Positions 1 through 8,169 of a DNA stretch of 29,531 nucleotides are shown here, in pieces; the first letter of the stretch is position 1; every line of letters starts with the position of its first letter. The notes beneath the pieces were generated by a model. It was not told the DNA's origin. It searched no databases and worked only from the letters and a program-made list of their open reading frames with translations. Position numbers and translations under genes: made by a program. The stretch is from JARRRD01 sp037381085 (GTDB lineage Bacteria > Nitrospirota > Thermodesulfovibrionia > Thermodesulfovibrionales > UBA6898). Location of the stretch: NCBI GenBank assembly GCA_037381085.1, contig JARRRD010000078.1:1-29531 (forward strand), read 5' to 3'.

Positions 1-828
1 GCTTTCGGGAATTCTTTTTCTTCTCAATCCGGACTTCCTGAGTATTCTGCCGAGATAACTGCGGAGTGGCGCTGTTCTGACACGAGACTGTCTTGTTTCT
101 TCCTTTGGAACGCCCGGATAATTAAACTTAATCAAATTTAACGGGAAAATGTGACCATAGCGTTTCATTTCGGCGGGGGAGACCTTGTCCTTCATAAAGG
201 ATTCCTCATTGAACCACTCCCAGTCATCATACCAGGTCCAACAGTTGTGCCTCTTATAAAGTTTCATTGCTTCCTCTGCGAGATCTTTGTTTGTCCGGAA
301 GGTAGCATAGCAGTTATCGAAGCCAGAAATATATCGGAACAGCAGCGAAGATGATTGGTTGCTGCAGTAACTCGAGAACCATAGATTAAAATTCATATTG
401 TCCCGGAGTTCTCTTATTACTCTATATAGTTGAACGTGCTCCTCATTTCCATATTCTCCCCATGGGTTATGGGTAAAGACGTTCTCGAAGTTTGGCAATA
501 TTCCGGTCAGATGTTTCTTCAGAATATGGTAATTTTCCCTATATCTGCTATAGGAAAGATTCTTATTAATTATCTCAATGCCGTATTTCGTAACAACGGG
601 ATTTTGCCAGTCTGCGCCCTTGAATACCTCGGACTCGTCCATGCCTAGACAGGTTATATGTTTAATGGGATGTTCGGCGATGCTCTGCCTTCTGCCTTCG
701 GCCCAGTCAGGCTTGGACCTGCAGCCGAGGTAGCAAATCACCACTTCGTCAACTTTCTCCAGTATTGAACTGAACCACAATACCTCATCGTCGGGGTGGG
801 ATAAGACCATTATCGATTTTTTGAACAT
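1..828 (-). CDS. PIG-L/LmbE family deacetylase (3' end beyond window)
   Basis: An open frame of 276 codons runs off the left edge without a stop. Its N-terminus reads MFKKSIMVLSHPDDE, the zinc-binding HPDDE motif of the PIG-L/LmbE N-acetylglucosamine deacetylase fold. About 110 residues later a second motif, THNPWGEYGNEEH, fits the conserved C-terminal histidine region. These enzymes remove N-acetyl groups from amino sugars or related amides, so in this polysaccharide operon it may deacetylate a sugar precursor or glycan (inference). The conserved domain begins right at 828. In-frame ATG codons also lie at 846 and at 915, the latter one base after the stop of the upstream glycosyltransferase gene; none has a strong ribosome site, though AGG six bases before 828 is the best spaced. 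It is the most distal visible gene of the operon starting at rfbC. Confidence 0.85.
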   Translation of the reverse strand, partial: MFKKSIMVLSHPDDEVLWFSSILEKVDEVVICYLGCRSKPDWAEGRRQSIAEHPIKHITCLGMDESEVFKGADWQNPVVTKYGIEIINKNLSYSRYRENYHILKKHLTGILPNFENVFTHNPWGEYGNEEHVQLYRVIRELRDNMNFNLWFSSYCSNQSSSLLFRYISGFDNCYATFRTNKDLAEEAMKLYKRHNCWTWYDDWEWFNEESFMKDKVSPAEMKRYGHIFPLNLIKFNYPGVPKEETRQSRVRTAPLRSYLGRILRKSGLRRKRIPES

Positions 829-916
829 GTTGTGCCTATGGGTCATCTCCGTTCTAGACGATCTGCTGCTTTGAAACCCTTCAGAAAGCTGATCCGTCCC
901 ACGTGTCGTAGCCATT

Positions 917-1864
917 TCAATTTACCGGGAAATCGATACGAAAAGTCTTGCCTGCCGAAACGTAGGGCCTGCAAGGGTTCATAAGCCTGCCCTGGAAATG
1001 TCCTATCACGTCACCGGTCCGGGAGATGAAATTCCGTAGCCACACGGCTCTTGTTTCCCTGCTTAGCAGGACTGAATATGGCATGTTTTTCAAACTGCGA
1101 AGCCACGATATAAAAGAGCGTTTAAAAGAATAGTCAGGGGACAATATCATATCTTTAGTAACGCCCATGGATCTGTATTTCTTATAGAGCCAGTAATCAC
1201 ATGCCGCCGCGGTCATGGCCCGGCGGAACTGATAAGGCAAGGAAGTGTTCGTCCTCCCTATACGGTATTGCACTATTGCTTCCGGCACATAGTGAAGGCT
1301 GTACCCTTCCAGTTGAAGCCGCCAGCAATAGTCACCGTCAGCAAATCGCGGCAGACACTCATCAAACCCTCCAATCTGTTCGTGGACTGAACGCTTAACC
1401 CCGAGATTGCATGTGGCTGCATGCGGCAAGAACTGTTCCCGGTAAAGTCCGTCTTTCCACCGCCGTGAGCTAATCTCGGCCTTTTTCGGGTCGTTGAATC
1501 TGTCGAAACGGTTCTGACCATACACCACGTCATGCCGTGAGAGAGCTTCTCCCATTCCTGCCACCCACCCCGGTTCCACACAGTCGTCGGCATCGCAAAA
1601 AGCCAGGGACTTTCCGGCAGCAACACGCGCACCTACATTCCGCGCGTAATAAGATGTTCCCCTTCGGGCAGAGGCGTCAATGACCTGAAGGTTGGACAAA
1701 CGGTCTCTGAAGCCCCCTGCAATCTCTACCGACCTGTCCGTCGATCCATTGTCGGCAACGAGGACTTCCCATGGTTGCGTCCAATGCTGACCGGCAAGCG
1801 CTTCAAGCTGAGTCGCAATCGTAGCCTGTGCGTTAAGGCAAGGAATAATGACTGACAGTTCCAT
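917..1864 (-). CDS. Family 2 glycosyltransferase
   Basis: 315 residues. The start SVIIPCLN (residues 4-11), the nucleotide-binding DNGSTD (38-43) and the metal-binding DAD within CDADDC (90-95) are standard GT-A fold, family 2 signatures. The enzyme would transfer a sugar from a nucleotide-sugar donor onto a lipid-linked glycan or another acceptor at the cytoplasmic face of the inner membrane. No transmembrane segment is apparent. It lies 25 bp downstream of the acyltransferase-like gene and is followed at once by the PIG-L deacetylase, which supports a role in building this cluster's polysaccharide. Donor and linkage cannot be read from the sequence. Confidence 0.9.
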   Translation of the reverse strand: MELSVIIPCLNAQATIATQLEALAGQHWTQPWEVLVADNGSTDRSVEIAGGFRDRLSNLQVIDASARRGTSYYARNVGARVAAGKSLAFCDADDCVEPGWVAGMGEALSRHDVVYGQNRFDRFNDPKKAEISSRRWKDGLYREQFLPHAATCNLGVKRSVHEQIGGFDECLPRFADGDYCWRLQLEGYSLHYVPEAIVQYRIGRTNTSLPYQFRRAMTAAACDYWLYKKYRSMGVTKDMILSPDYSFKRSFISWLRSLKNMPYSVLLSRETRAVWLRNFISRTGDVIGHFQGRLMNPCRPYVSAGKTFRIDFPVN

Positions 1865-1889
1865 CGGATTTCTTAATAACTCAGCAAGA

Positions 1890-2981
1890 TCACGTCAAAT
1901 GTCCTTTGACGTTCTTGACATAGGTATCTTTTATAAGCTTTTTCACCTTTGCCGGAATTCTTTTCTTGAGACTGCCGAGAAGAGTTTTTGGCAATATAGT
2001 AACATTTCTGTGGAATCGCACTNTGCCAAAACTGAACTTGTAATCCTCAGCGCCATGGCCGAAGTCATATATACGAAATCCGTTCTCAATTGCATATCGA
2101 ATAGCATAGCCCGTCATGACGTTTCCGGGTCTGAATTTGGCATACTCGTCATTAAATGCAACAGTATAACTTGAGATGTCTTTCTTTTTCTGATCCAGGA
2201 AGGCTGCCTTTGCCGCAACCGGTATGGATCCATGCCAGAACAGGGTTAACCACAGGCAATCGTTCTCAAAACAGCTCCGAAAGATTGCGCGGTATCGATC
2301 GAGAAAGACCTCGGGGTGTTTGTTTCCGAATCTTGCTTGCCAAAGCGTCAGCAGAGTGTCTATATTCGACTCTAAGTTATCTTTATGTGTCTCCGTAATG
2401 CGGAACCCGGCGAGACCCTCCAGTTTTCTTGTATAATATTTCATTTTTCTACGAGTGTTTGTGCCCAGAAAATCTTCCAGGTATCGCTCCCATGTGTCGG
2501 GCAGAATAATATGAGGACAGGTATTGCTTTCGTTTTCCTGAACGAGAAAACTTCTTCCGGAAAAACACTTCAAAAAGAGGTCCAGCCGTGTATCGAGCAC
2601 ACCCCGCATAAAAAATTCATCCCACTTCAGGCTTTTTTGAATGAATCTGCCAAAGGTCGGAATGGCTTCTTCAGCATATTCAGGCAAGCAAACAAAGCCA
2701 GTACTGTCTGCTCCCGGATGCGCATGGCCGCCTAAAAAAAGCTTCCCAACAGCGCCATTTTTGTTGCGGTGTATTCCAAGAGGCATGAATGCGACCCAGG
2801 ACGATCTGGAATCGGGACGAGCTGCCAACACCGACCATTCACTATATTTTGTATCTATCCAGCCTCGTATCCATCCCCATGACTTAAAAATTGTTGTATC
2901 CGGATCAGCGGAATAGATCTCGTCCCATGCCGGTTTTAATTGCTCAAAGCGATCAATTCTGTTGATAACGGTTACTTGCAC
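1890..2981 (-). CDS. FemAB/GNAT-like acyltransferase (CelD/BcsL type)
   Basis: 363 residues. The layout matches the acetyltransferase group found in polysaccharide loci (Acetyltransf_6, FemAB-like double GNAT fold): an N-terminal half containing FKSWGWIRGW, and a C-terminal half with IPVAAKAAFLDQ, then a strand-helix core and YDFGHGAEDYKFSFG near residue 310. It probably adds an acyl group to a sugar or amino sugar; the substrate is unknown. The base at 2023 is N, giving one undetermined residue just after KFSFG, a well-conserved part of the family. The gene starts 23 bp after the Wzt stop. A possible link with the PIG-L deacetylase two genes on (deacetylate, then re-acylate an amino sugar) is inference from position only. 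Confidence 0.8.
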   Translation of the reverse strand: MQVTVINRIDRFEQLKPAWDEIYSADPDTTIFKSWGWIRGWIDTKYSEWSVLAARPDSRSSWVAFMPLGIHRNKNGAVGKLFLGGHAHPGADSTGFVCLPEYAEEAIPTFGRFIQKSLKWDEFFMRGVLDTRLDLFLKCFSGRSFLVQENESNTCPHIILPDTWERYLEDFLGTNTRRKMKYYTRKLEGLAGFRITETHKDNLESNIDTLLTLWQARFGNKHPEVFLDRYRAIFRSCFENDCLWLTLFWHGSIPVAAKAAFLDQKKKDISSYTVAFNDEYAKFRPGNVMTGYAIRYAIENGFRIYDFGHGAEDYKFSFGXVRFHRNVTILPKTLLGSLKKRIPAKVKKLIKDTYVKNVKGHLT

Positions 2982-3004
2982 GAACAGATCCTTAATTTGT
3001 GAAA

Positions 3005-4351
3005 TTAAGACTTAACCTGCGCTTTGTCATCTGAGATATAGTTGGTTTTGTGTGATTCCCTTCGCTCGTCTTGCCACTTAAGCATTGGACGTACAACCCC
3101 GGAATCCTTTTTCCCAAGCCAGTCGCCCCGCACTGAATTTCCATCCATGTTGTCGACAACACGGAAAGAAATCACATTCTGTTCCTTGAGTTGTCCGGAA
3201 AAAGGATTGTATTTAACAAAGGAGAGCGTCACGAATATCGTGCCCTCTGCCAGGAGGTTTTCCGGAACCCATGCAGTGCTTGTCCAGCGACCTTCCGGTC
3301 GCGGGCTCCTCCGCCATGAAGCATCACTATCCGACGATTCGAATAAGCACAGCCCGTCTTCATTAATAAAATACACTATCGGCAGGAGTATGCAGCCTGA
3401 CTGGTGTATATCATATTCCATCTCAACTCCAAACGGCTTTGTCACGTCCACTAAATCCGTAATTAAACCATCTCTTGTTCTTATTCGCACGGCACGCAGG
3501 CTAACGACATCGTTCCCCGGCGCCTGGGACGGATCGGACCATACTCGCTCAGCGGCCGTATGGCTGTCAGAGAGCAGATAGGAACTTACGACCTCGCGCG
3601 ACGGGCCGCTTCTTATAATCATCCCCTGATCGAGCTGATAAGCTCTCTCGCACAAGCGCGTTACCGCAGGCATATTATGAGAGACGAAAAGCACTGTCCT
3701 CCCTTCCTTCCCGATGTCCGCCATTTTGCTCAGACACTTCCTCTGAAATCGTGCGTCGCCGACTGTCAGTACCTCATCGACAATCAGAATCTCAGGTTCG
3801 AGATGTGCCGCGACTGCAAATGCCAGACGGAGATACATTCCGCTGGAGTAATGCTTTACGGGAGTATCGATAAACTTATCGACCTCGGAAAAGGCAACAA
3901 TCTCGTCGAATTTTTTGTTGATCTCAATTCTCTTCATCCCGAGTATCGCACCGTTGAGATAAATGTTTTCTCTGCCCGTTAATTCAGGATGAAATCCCGT
4001 GCCAACCTCTAAAAGTGAACCCACCCTTCCGGTAATATCGACATAGCCGTTTGTCGGCTCGGTAATCCGCGACAATATTTTAAGCAGGGTACTTTTCCCT
4101 GCGCCGTTTCTCCCGATAAATCCTACGACTTCGCCTCTTTTGATCTCAAAGGATACGTCCTTGAGTGCCCATAATTCTTCGTCGAGTTCTGCAGCCCCGG
4201 AGGCCTGTCCGCGCAAGATCTTGCCGATCCGGCGAAAAGGAGCCGTAAATGCATTGGTTACCGTGTCACGGAAGGTATTATAACTTCCCTGTTTGGCCCC
4301 TATATGAAATAATTTATCTATTTTTTCCGCATGCACTACAATATCATTCAT
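3005..4351 (-). CDS. wzt: Polysaccharide ABC exporter ATP-binding protein with C-terminal glycan-binding domain
   Basis: 448 residues. Walker A GRNGAGKST (80-88), signature YSSGM (168-172), Walker B ILIVDE (188-193) and the switch histidine in SHNM (225) are all intact. Residues 1-60 form the extended N-terminus usual in Wzt/TagH-type ATPases. Residues from about 270 to the end are extra relative to a simple ATPase and fit the Wzt C-terminal beta-sandwich that, in studied O-antigen exporters, recognises the modified non-reducing end of the glycan. The protein would energise export of a finished lipid-linked polysaccharide through the permease encoded 10 bp upstream. AGGTG lies seven bases before the ATG. 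The C-terminal domain suggests chain length is controlled by a terminal cap made by neighbouring enzymes (inference). Confidence 0.93.
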   Translation of the reverse strand: MNDIVVHAEKIDKLFHIGAKQGSYNTFRDTVTNAFTAPFRRIGKILRGQASGAAELDEELWALKDVSFEIKRGEVVGFIGRNGAGKSTLLKILSRITEPTNGYVDITGRVGSLLEVGTGFHPELTGRENIYLNGAILGMKRIEINKKFDEIVAFSEVDKFIDTPVKHYSSGMYLRLAFAVAAHLEPEILIVDEVLTVGDARFQRKCLSKMADIGKEGRTVLFVSHNMPAVTRLCERAYQLDQGMIIRSGPSREVVSSYLLSDSHTAAERVWSDPSQAPGNDVVSLRAVRIRTRDGLITDLVDVTKPFGVEMEYDIHQSGCILLPIVYFINEDGLCLFESSDSDASWRRSPRPEGRWTSTAWVPENLLAEGTIFVTLSFVKYNPFSGQLKEQNVISFRVVDNMDGNSVRGDWLGKKDSGVVRPMLKWQDERRESHKTNYISDDKAQVKS

Positions 4352-4361
4352 TCTTGTTCAC

Positions 4362-5228
4362 CTATACAATGTCTGCAAAAGTCTTTTCCATGTAACTGAA
4401 ATAGAAGGCGCCAGTTACAAGTATTGCAATGGACACCATTGAGGAAACTGCGATTGCCGGTCCAGGAGCCGTATTTGTTCCCAACAGCGCCCACCGGAAA
4501 CCCTCGACGACACCCACCATCGGGTTGATCCCATAGATGGTCCGCCACGGCTCTGAAAGCAGGCTGCTGGGATACGCTATGGGGGTCGCGAAAAGCCAGA
4601 TCTGGGTGAGGAAAGGTATAACATATCGCACGTCCCGGAACTGCACGTTCATCGCTGAAAACCACAGTGATACTCCAAGCGAAGTAATCAATGCAAGTAG
4701 CAGGAAAGCGGGGAGCCAGACTACATGAGCCGTTGGGAAAATGCCGTAATAAAACATCATGACGAGAAGCACAATAAAAGCGAGGACAAAATCTACTATC
4801 CCTGCAGATACTGAAGCGACCGGTATGGCCAGGCGCGGGAAATACACCTTCTTGATCAGATTTGCGCTGCTTACCAGGCTGTTGGAGCCCTGGTTCAGTC
4901 CATTGGCAAAGAAGGTCCATGGCACCAGGGCCGCATAGCTGAAAATTGGATATGGGATCCCGTCCGACGGTATCTTGGCCAGGCGCCCAAAAAAGATGGT
5001 GAAAACCACCATCGTGAAAAAGGGTTGTATGACGGCCCAGGCCGCGCCAAGTACGGTCTGCTTATAACGGACCTTGATGTCCCGCCAGATCAGGAAATAC
5101 AGGAGTTCCCGATATTCAAACAACTCTTTCAGTTTAACGGATTTCCACCCTCTTGAAGGCTGGATTCGGATCAAGGGCACTTCTCCGGATGCTTTCGAGC
5201 CACTCAGTGTTCTGTCTGTATATTCCAT
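4362..5228 (-). CDS. wzm: Polysaccharide ABC exporter permease
   Basis: 288 residues with a soluble N-terminus of about 50 residues followed by about six hydrophobic segments. The stretch YFLIWRDIKVRYKQTVLGAA is the conserved amphipathic entry of ABC-2 type membrane proteins of O-antigen and teichoic acid exporters. It would form the homodimeric inner-membrane channel driven by the adjacent Wzt. The gene is followed by wzt after 10 bp, the usual wzm-wzt order. It starts 19 bp after the end of the damaged SDR gene. Confidence 0.93.
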   Translation of the reverse strand: MEYTDRTLSGSKASGEVPLIRIQPSRGWKSVKLKELFEYRELLYFLIWRDIKVRYKQTVLGAAWAVIQPFFTMVVFTIFFGRLAKIPSDGIPYPIFSYAALVPWTFFANGLNQGSNSLVSSANLIKKVYFPRLAIPVASVSAGIVDFVLAFIVLLVMMFYYGIFPTAHVVWLPAFLLLALITSLGVSLWFSAMNVQFRDVRYVIPFLTQIWLFATPIAYPSSLLSEPWRTIYGINPMVGVVEGFRWALLGTNTAPGPAIAVSSMVSIAILVTGAFYFSYMEKTFADIV

Positions 5229-5247
5229 AACTTAGGTTTCCTCTCCC

Positions 5248-5903
5248 CTATTTATTCATCGGCCGTATGCTGACATCGGTGACTTCGGCGCTTCCCGGGA
5301 GGTGTAAGGAGTTTATCACAACGGAAGCAATGTCTTCAGGCCGCATAAAGTGGTCCGGGTCGTAGATCCGTCCTTCCATCCTGTGGACGATTTCCTGCAT
5401 GGGTGTGGAGGTCCTGCCCGGGTAAATGCTGAGGACACGGATCCCATGGGCGTTGACTTCTTCCCTGAGACTGTCTGCGACGGCCCTCAGTGCATGTTTT
5501 GTCGCCGCATACTGGCTGACCCCGGCCCTCGCTTTCAGTCCGGCACTGGAATTAATAAATACGATCTGTCCCCCGTGAGGTTTGATCATGGGACGATCGG
5601 CCCCATTGAGAAAGCGCCTGCACTGTGTACGAGGATATCGACATGCTTTGAATCTGACTTTATTCTCTCTGCCAGCAGGTGTAAATCCTCATCCAGGGAC
5701 AAGTCGGCTTCATAAGTTTTGGCATCTCCTCCATTGTCCATGATTATCGAGGCAACGGCACCGAGTCTGGCCGGATCACGTCCGACAAGGCGAAGAGAAG
5801 CCCCTTGCACGGCAAGGCCGAGAGCGGTAGATCTGCCTATCCCGCTGCTTGCGCCTGTCACAAGCGCAATTTTGTCTTTCAGAGCAGTCGCATTACCGCT
5901 CAT
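5248..5903 (-). pseudogene. Short-chain dehydrogenase/reductase, frameshifted with an internal deletion
   Basis: Two reading frames together make a classical SDR missing its middle. The first, 5903 to 5586, has the cofactor motif TGASSGIGRS and the VHSAGAF (NxAG-like) motif, then stops after GPIVP. The second, 5589 to 5248 in another frame, resumes at MIKPHGGQIVFINSSAG and carries the catalytic YAATK and the C-terminal part. In intact relatives roughly 30-40 residues lie between these points, including the helix with the catalytic-tetrad Asn. The simplest reading is a deletion of about 90-110 bp, not a multiple of three. It overlaps the upstream aminopeptidase-like gene by 11 bp, so it was part of the operon. 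Either the gene is dead, or the contig has an assembly gap here. Confidence 0.75.
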
Positions 5904-7248
5904 CCGGAAGCTCTTTCAACAGGCCGTGCAGGTGTAATGCATCCGCCGCGTCTTTGACTACATCGAAATCAAGGGATGCCCTTTCCGCAATATCGAGCAG
6001 GGCATGGTCTCCGTCCGAGAAATTCAGCACCCAGAGCATGGCCATCTCCCGGACTTTTGAATCATTAAGTCCTCCGATTGCCTCATAGAGCCCTCTTTTC
6101 CCAAGCTGGGGCTCACACTTCGGATTCAGGTTCAGATATCTCTTGTTCTTTTCCAGGACCGATATCACCGAAAGGTACAGTGCGAACGATTCTCCGAGAT
6201 ATTCCGGCCGGACAAAATCGAGATTATCGGCCGATGTGTGGTATTCCGGGTAGCGGCCGTGGGGCGTCCTCATCAGACAGCCGACGGGAAGGTTAAATCC
6301 CGGCGAACAATACTGGCGCTCGTCATATCCATAGGGAATGAAATCATTTATTTCATAAGTGCTCCGGGAACTTTTCAGCACCTGTATCACAGCCTTGTCA
6401 ATCTCTCCCTCGCCCCGCCGGCTTTTCTTATAGGTAAAACCACCGGGGTCGCCGAGACAGGCGGCAACCAGTCCATGTCTTATCCTCGGTACATTCTTTT
6501 CGTTCAGAGAAAGCCACGTAATGGAACCGATCGTGCCGGGAATAAAGAGAAACCGGTATGTATACCTTCCGGAGTGGTCGGAGAGATGTTTTGCAAGAAA
6601 TGTTGTAAGGGCGACGCCGGACAGATTGTCATTGCAAAGTGAAGGATGACAGATGTGGCAGGAAAGCAAAACCTCATCTTCACTCTCACCCTTAACGGCA
6701 TATTCGCCGTAGGTCAAGAAGCCGTTTTCCAGCGTTGAATCGATGAGCACCTCGTATTCATCCTCCTTAAGCCCCAGAAGCTGATTGTGACTCATGCAAA
6801 AGCCCCAGTTTTCTCTGTAGTATGAGGTGCGATAGGGGATCCAGTCGGGATGGTCCGGGAGAGTGAAGATATGCTCTCTTAATTCTGCCAGGGAGACTTT
6901 CTTCTTTACAGGTACGCTGTAGTTGAGGACGTGCAGATTGGACTCTCTGAAATCGACGATCTTCCTGCCTTTTGAATCTTTTACATAGGCGTCTTTTATG
7001 TTCCATTCTTTCGGGACTGTCCAGTCGAACACCGGTGTTCCAGTTGCCACTTCATGTATTTCCAGGGCGATATGCTTCCCGATGATGCCGAGCGTCTCGC
7101 GCACGCCGTTGCCGGTAATGCTCCTGCAGATTGGAAAGAGGTCCCTTATCAGCTCGTACATCTGCCGTCCCGCTGAACCCTCTGCAGGGCTGTCCCCGCC
7201 TCTTTCCATGGACACCTTTGCTCTCTCACTGGAAATAATCTCTTTCAT
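5893..7248 (-). CDS. DUF4910/DUF2172 zinc aminopeptidase-like protein
   Basis: 451 residues. The core motif CHICHPSLCNDNLSG (197-211) contains the His and Asp expected to bind zinc in the M28-like aminopeptidase fold of this family, and LFPICRSITGNG near residue 37 is its conserved N-terminal signature. The C-terminal 80 residues look like the winged-helix domain seen in homologues. Members sit in polysaccharide and modified-sugar loci, where their substrate is not established; hydrolysis of an amide or peptide-like bond on a sugar is a guess. The start ATG overlaps the rfbC stop as ATGA, supporting this start and translational coupling. The first 25-30 residues are poorly conserved in style, so an internal start is possible. 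Confidence 0.85.
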   Translation of the reverse strand: MKEIISSERAKVSMERGGDSPAEGSAGRQMYELIRDLFPICRSITGNGVRETLGIIGKHIALEIHEVATGTPVFDWTVPKEWNIKDAYVKDSKGRKIVDFRESNLHVLNYSVPVKKKVSLAELREHIFTLPDHPDWIPYRTSYYRENWGFCMSHNQLLGLKEDEYEVLIDSTLENGFLTYGEYAVKGESEDEVLLSCHICHPSLCNDNLSGVALTTFLAKHLSDHSGRYTYRFLFIPGTIGSITWLSLNEKNVPRIRHGLVAACLGDPGGFTYKKSRRGEGEIDKAVIQVLKSSRSTYEINDFIPYGYDERQYCSPGFNLPVGCLMRTPHGRYPEYHTSADNLDFVRPEYLGESFALYLSVISVLEKNKRYLNLNPKCEPQLGKRGLYEAIGGLNDSKVREMAMLWVLNFSDGDHALLDIAERASLDFDVVKDAADALHLHGLLKELPDER

Positions 7249-7805
7249 CGGACAAAATCCCGGTAAAGCCTGTCTTTTTCAGAAATGAGCGACACTTCCA
7301 GGGGCCACCTGATGCCGAAAGCAGGGTCATCCCAGCGGACGCCTCTTGCGCAGTCGGGCACATAAGCCTCCGACATCTGATAAAAAACTTCCGTTTCGTC
7401 CTCAAGTGTCAGAAACCCGTGAGCGAAGCCCTCCGGGATGTACAGCATTTTATGGCCGGCATTGAGCCGCGAGCCGATTTCTGAAGAGTGAGAGGCAAGT
7501 TCGACTCCCAGCCATTGACAATAAGTGGCGGAAGCCGGCCTCAGGTCGATAATCACATCATAAACGGCCCCTGCGGTACATCTGACCAACTTCGCTTCTT
7601 CATACGGCTCTGCCTGATAATGCATGCCTCTGAGAGTGCCCTTCCTCATGTTGAATGAAACATTGCACTGGACCAGTGACGGGTTCAGTCCGTGCTCCGT
7701 GAACTCTTTCCGGCACCATGTCCGGGCAAAAAAGCCCCTCTCATCCTCAATCTTCTCCGGCTCGATTATATAGGCCCCCTGTAGTTTTGTTTCAGTAAAT
7801 ATCAT
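7245..7805 (-). CDS. rfbC: dTDP-4-dehydrorhamnose 3,5-epimerase family protein
   Basis: 186 residues when started at the ATG at 7805; the frame is open further upstream but that part lies inside a repeat element and has no RmlC similarity. DERGFFAR (21-28), LRGMHYQ (58-64, with the catalytic His62), the GFAHGF segment near 127 and the FYQMSEAYVPD block (about 141-151) are RmlC-cupin signatures. The reaction epimerises C3 and C5 of dTDP-4-keto-6-deoxyglucose on the way to dTDP-L-rhamnose or a related deoxysugar. It is the first gene of the operon, and its stop overlaps the next start. No strong ribosome site is visible before 7805. rmlA, rmlB and rmlD are not in the window. Confidence 0.92.
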   Translation of the reverse strand: MIFTETKLQGAYIIEPEKIEDERGFFARTWCRKEFTEHGLNPSLVQCNVSFNMRKGTLRGMHYQAEPYEEAKLVRCTAGAVYDVIIDLRPASATYCQWLGVELASHSSEIGSRLNAGHKMLYIPEGFAHGFLTLEDETEVFYQMSEAYVPDCARGVRWDDPAFGIRWPLEVSLISEKDRLYRDFVR

Positions 7806-7824
7806 TTTGATAATAAAGTAAGTG

Positions 7825-7975
7825 GAACCTATCTCAAAATCGGTTCCTGGTTGAATGTGGTCATTCCCGCAAGCGAAGCGCGTCGGGAATCCTTCTGAAA
7901 ACAAAGAAAGATTCCGGACAAGCCGGAATGACAAAAGAAGTGGATATCATGAAATTTCAATTTTGAGATAGGTTC
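7825..7975. mobile_element. MITE-like element with perfect 16-bp terminal inverted repeats
   Basis: GAACCTATCTCAAAAT at 7825-7840 is the exact reverse complement of the sequence at 7960-7975. Flanks are AAGTG (7820-7824) and TAGTG (7976-7980), a 4-of-5 match that could be a worn target duplication. The 151-bp interior carries no plausible gene. It contains two inner palindromic blocks of the CATTCCCG...CGGGAAT and ATTCCGG...CCGGAAT kind, roughly complementary to each other, so the whole element could fold into a long hairpin. It ends 19 bp upstream of the rfbC start and may carry or displace that promoter. No transposase is in the window. Confidence 0.7.
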
Positions 7976-8169
7976 TAGTGAATAGTAAAAAAGAAGCGAA
8001 AGGCGAGAGGGAAAACAGCTAACAAGCCTGCAAGCTGACAGGCACAGATAAAAAGAGTGGGAGGCGACGGGCAATAGGCAAGAAAACAAGGTTAAGGCAA
8101 GAACTGAAGCAGGGGTGGGACGGAAGACCGAAAAGTGGGATAATGGAACCGGGAACCGGGTCAAAGGAT
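7976..8169 (+). repeat. Degenerate heptamer-repeat tract 1
   Basis: This gap between the MITE-like element and the CIA30 gene holds imperfect units of 7 bp. Examples are GTGAATA followed by GTAAAAA at 7978, and a doubled GAACCGG just before 8169. It shares the 17-mer TAGTGAATAGTAAAAAA exactly with tract 4 (11814-11830), a near copy of AACAAGCCTGCAAGCTGACA with tract 2, and ATAGGCAAGAAAACAAGGTT with tract 5. No promoter is recognised in it. Confidence 0.65.

Noticed and set aside
2023..2023. Possible disruption of the acyltransferase gene
   Set aside because: It is one undetermined base inside an otherwise continuous frame; any base but one creating a stop keeps the gene intact, so it reflects read uncertainty.
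7806..7934. N-terminal extension of RfbC by 43 residues
   Set aside because: The extension is encoded by the MITE-like element and has no RmlC similarity; family homology begins at the ATG at 7805.
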